A stretch of DNA of 5,596 nucleotides from an uncultured Treponema sp. Lineage in GTDB: Bacteria; Spirochaetota; Spirochaetia; Treponematales; Treponemataceae. A model generated the notes under the pieces. It worked only from the letters and a program-made list of their open reading frames with translations, did not search any database and was not told the DNA's origin. Positions 5,489-5,596 of this stretch are shown piece after piece. The DNA lies in contig CAJPOH010000080.1 of NCBI GenBank assembly GCA_905372205.1, forward strand, positions 1 through 5,596. The letters are read 5' to 3'. The translations under genes and the position numbers were made by a program. Every line of letters begins with the position of its first letter. Position 1 is the first letter of the stretch.

Positions 5489-5596
5489 GTGTTAGCCTAT
5501 GAATCCTTAACCTTATCATATAAGTTGCCATCCAACCGTAACTTATGGCAACTTGAGAAAGTGAAAGAACAGCCATTGACAGCTACTAGGCTAACG
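5489..5596 (+). CDS. Tentative 5' end of an unidentified gene running off the window
   Basis: A frame opens at GTG 5489 and has no stop through to the right edge (36 codons). It encodes a mostly polar sequence including NLWQLEKVKEQPLTATRLT. In its favour are a consensus extended -10 at 5444-5452 and AAGGAG at 5469-5474 in the right order. Against it are the 14-base Shine-Dalgarno spacing, the shortness, and the overlap with two nested inverted repeats, which may instead mean a structured RNA. I recognise no family. The real start could differ, since no ATG start in this frame exists inside the window. Confidence 0.3.
   Translation, partial: MLAYESLTLSYKLPSNRNLWQLEKVKEQPLTATRLT
5491..5595. 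repeat. Two nested inverted repeats at the right edge
   Basis: The outer arms GTTAGCCTA (5491-5499) and TAGGCTAAC (5587-5595) are a perfect 9-bp inverted repeat. Nested inside, AAGTTGCCAT (5522-5531) and ATGGCAACTT (5545-5554) form a perfect 10-bp stem with a 13-base loop. ATAAGTT (5520-5526) can pair instead with AACTTAT (5540-5546), which excludes the 10-bp stem, so two alternative folds exist. This may be a regulatory leader, a structured RNA or a recombination/binding site. The outer pair reaches the window end and could be longer. Confidence 0.55.

Noticed and set aside
5391..5576. 61-residue frame on the - strand upstream of the malic enzyme
   Set aside because: No Shine-Dalgarno before its ATG, an in-frame stop three codons upstream, no recognisable motif, and it overlaps both the divergent promoter and the nested inverted repeats.
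5491..5595. Integron attC-like core sites (GTTAGCC ... GGCTAAC), considered because Treponema denticola has a chromosomal integron
   Set aside because: The cores do not fully match GTTRRRY/RYYYAAC, and their order is the reverse of that in an attC site. No integrase is present.
1..5596. tRNA, rRNA, CRISPR array or insertion sequence
   Set aside because: No cloverleaf with a T-loop consensus, no regularly spaced short repeats, no transposase and no terminal repeats bounding a gene were found on either strand by reading.

Overview
This is an A+T-rich bacterial window. It holds two large genes on the + strand for secreted lipoproteins with duplicated FGE-sulfatase (SUMF1, formylglycine-generating-enzyme-like) domains, and a convergent malic enzyme gene on the - strand. 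The loosely conserved lipobox Ser-Ser-Cys / Val-Ser-Cys and the paralogous FGE-fold lipoproteins fit a host-associated spirochaete, most plausibly Treponema. That assignment is inference from protein style; no rRNA or other marker is present.

Layout. Positions 1-1760 carry the first lipoprotein, cut at its 5' end by the window edge. A perfect 13-bp terminator hairpin with a U-tract (1779-1815) and a strong Shine-Dalgarno follow. The second lipoprotein is complete at 1830-3710. A 120-base gap contains a large imperfect inverted repeat and a small A/T-rich hairpin between the convergent genes. The malic enzyme runs from 5321 down to 3831, with a good promoter so close to its ATG that the mRNA may be leaderless. 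The last ~240 bases hold a divergent extended -10 promoter, a Shine-Dalgarno, a short frame open to the right edge, and two nested inverted repeats. No gene there can be named.

How the parts relate. The two lipoproteins are paralogues, each with two FGE domains, so the window holds four copies of one module. The fold core (GFRLPTEAEWEWAAKGG and GLYDMxGNVFE) is almost invariant, but the last ~35 residues of each copy diverge sharply. None of the four has the cysteine pair of true formylglycine-generating enzymes, so they look like surface binding or structural proteins rather than sulfatase activators. Some segments resemble each other within a gene and others resemble each other between genes (domain order A-B in the first protein, B-A in the second), which suggests past recombination among the copies. 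The malic enzyme is an ordinary central-metabolism gene with no evident functional link.

The best leads for something new are the mosaic FGE array with its variable tails, which recall the FGE-fold targets of diversity-generating retroelements (no reverse transcriptase or template repeat is in view), and the structured DNA/RNA on both sides of the malic enzyme gene.
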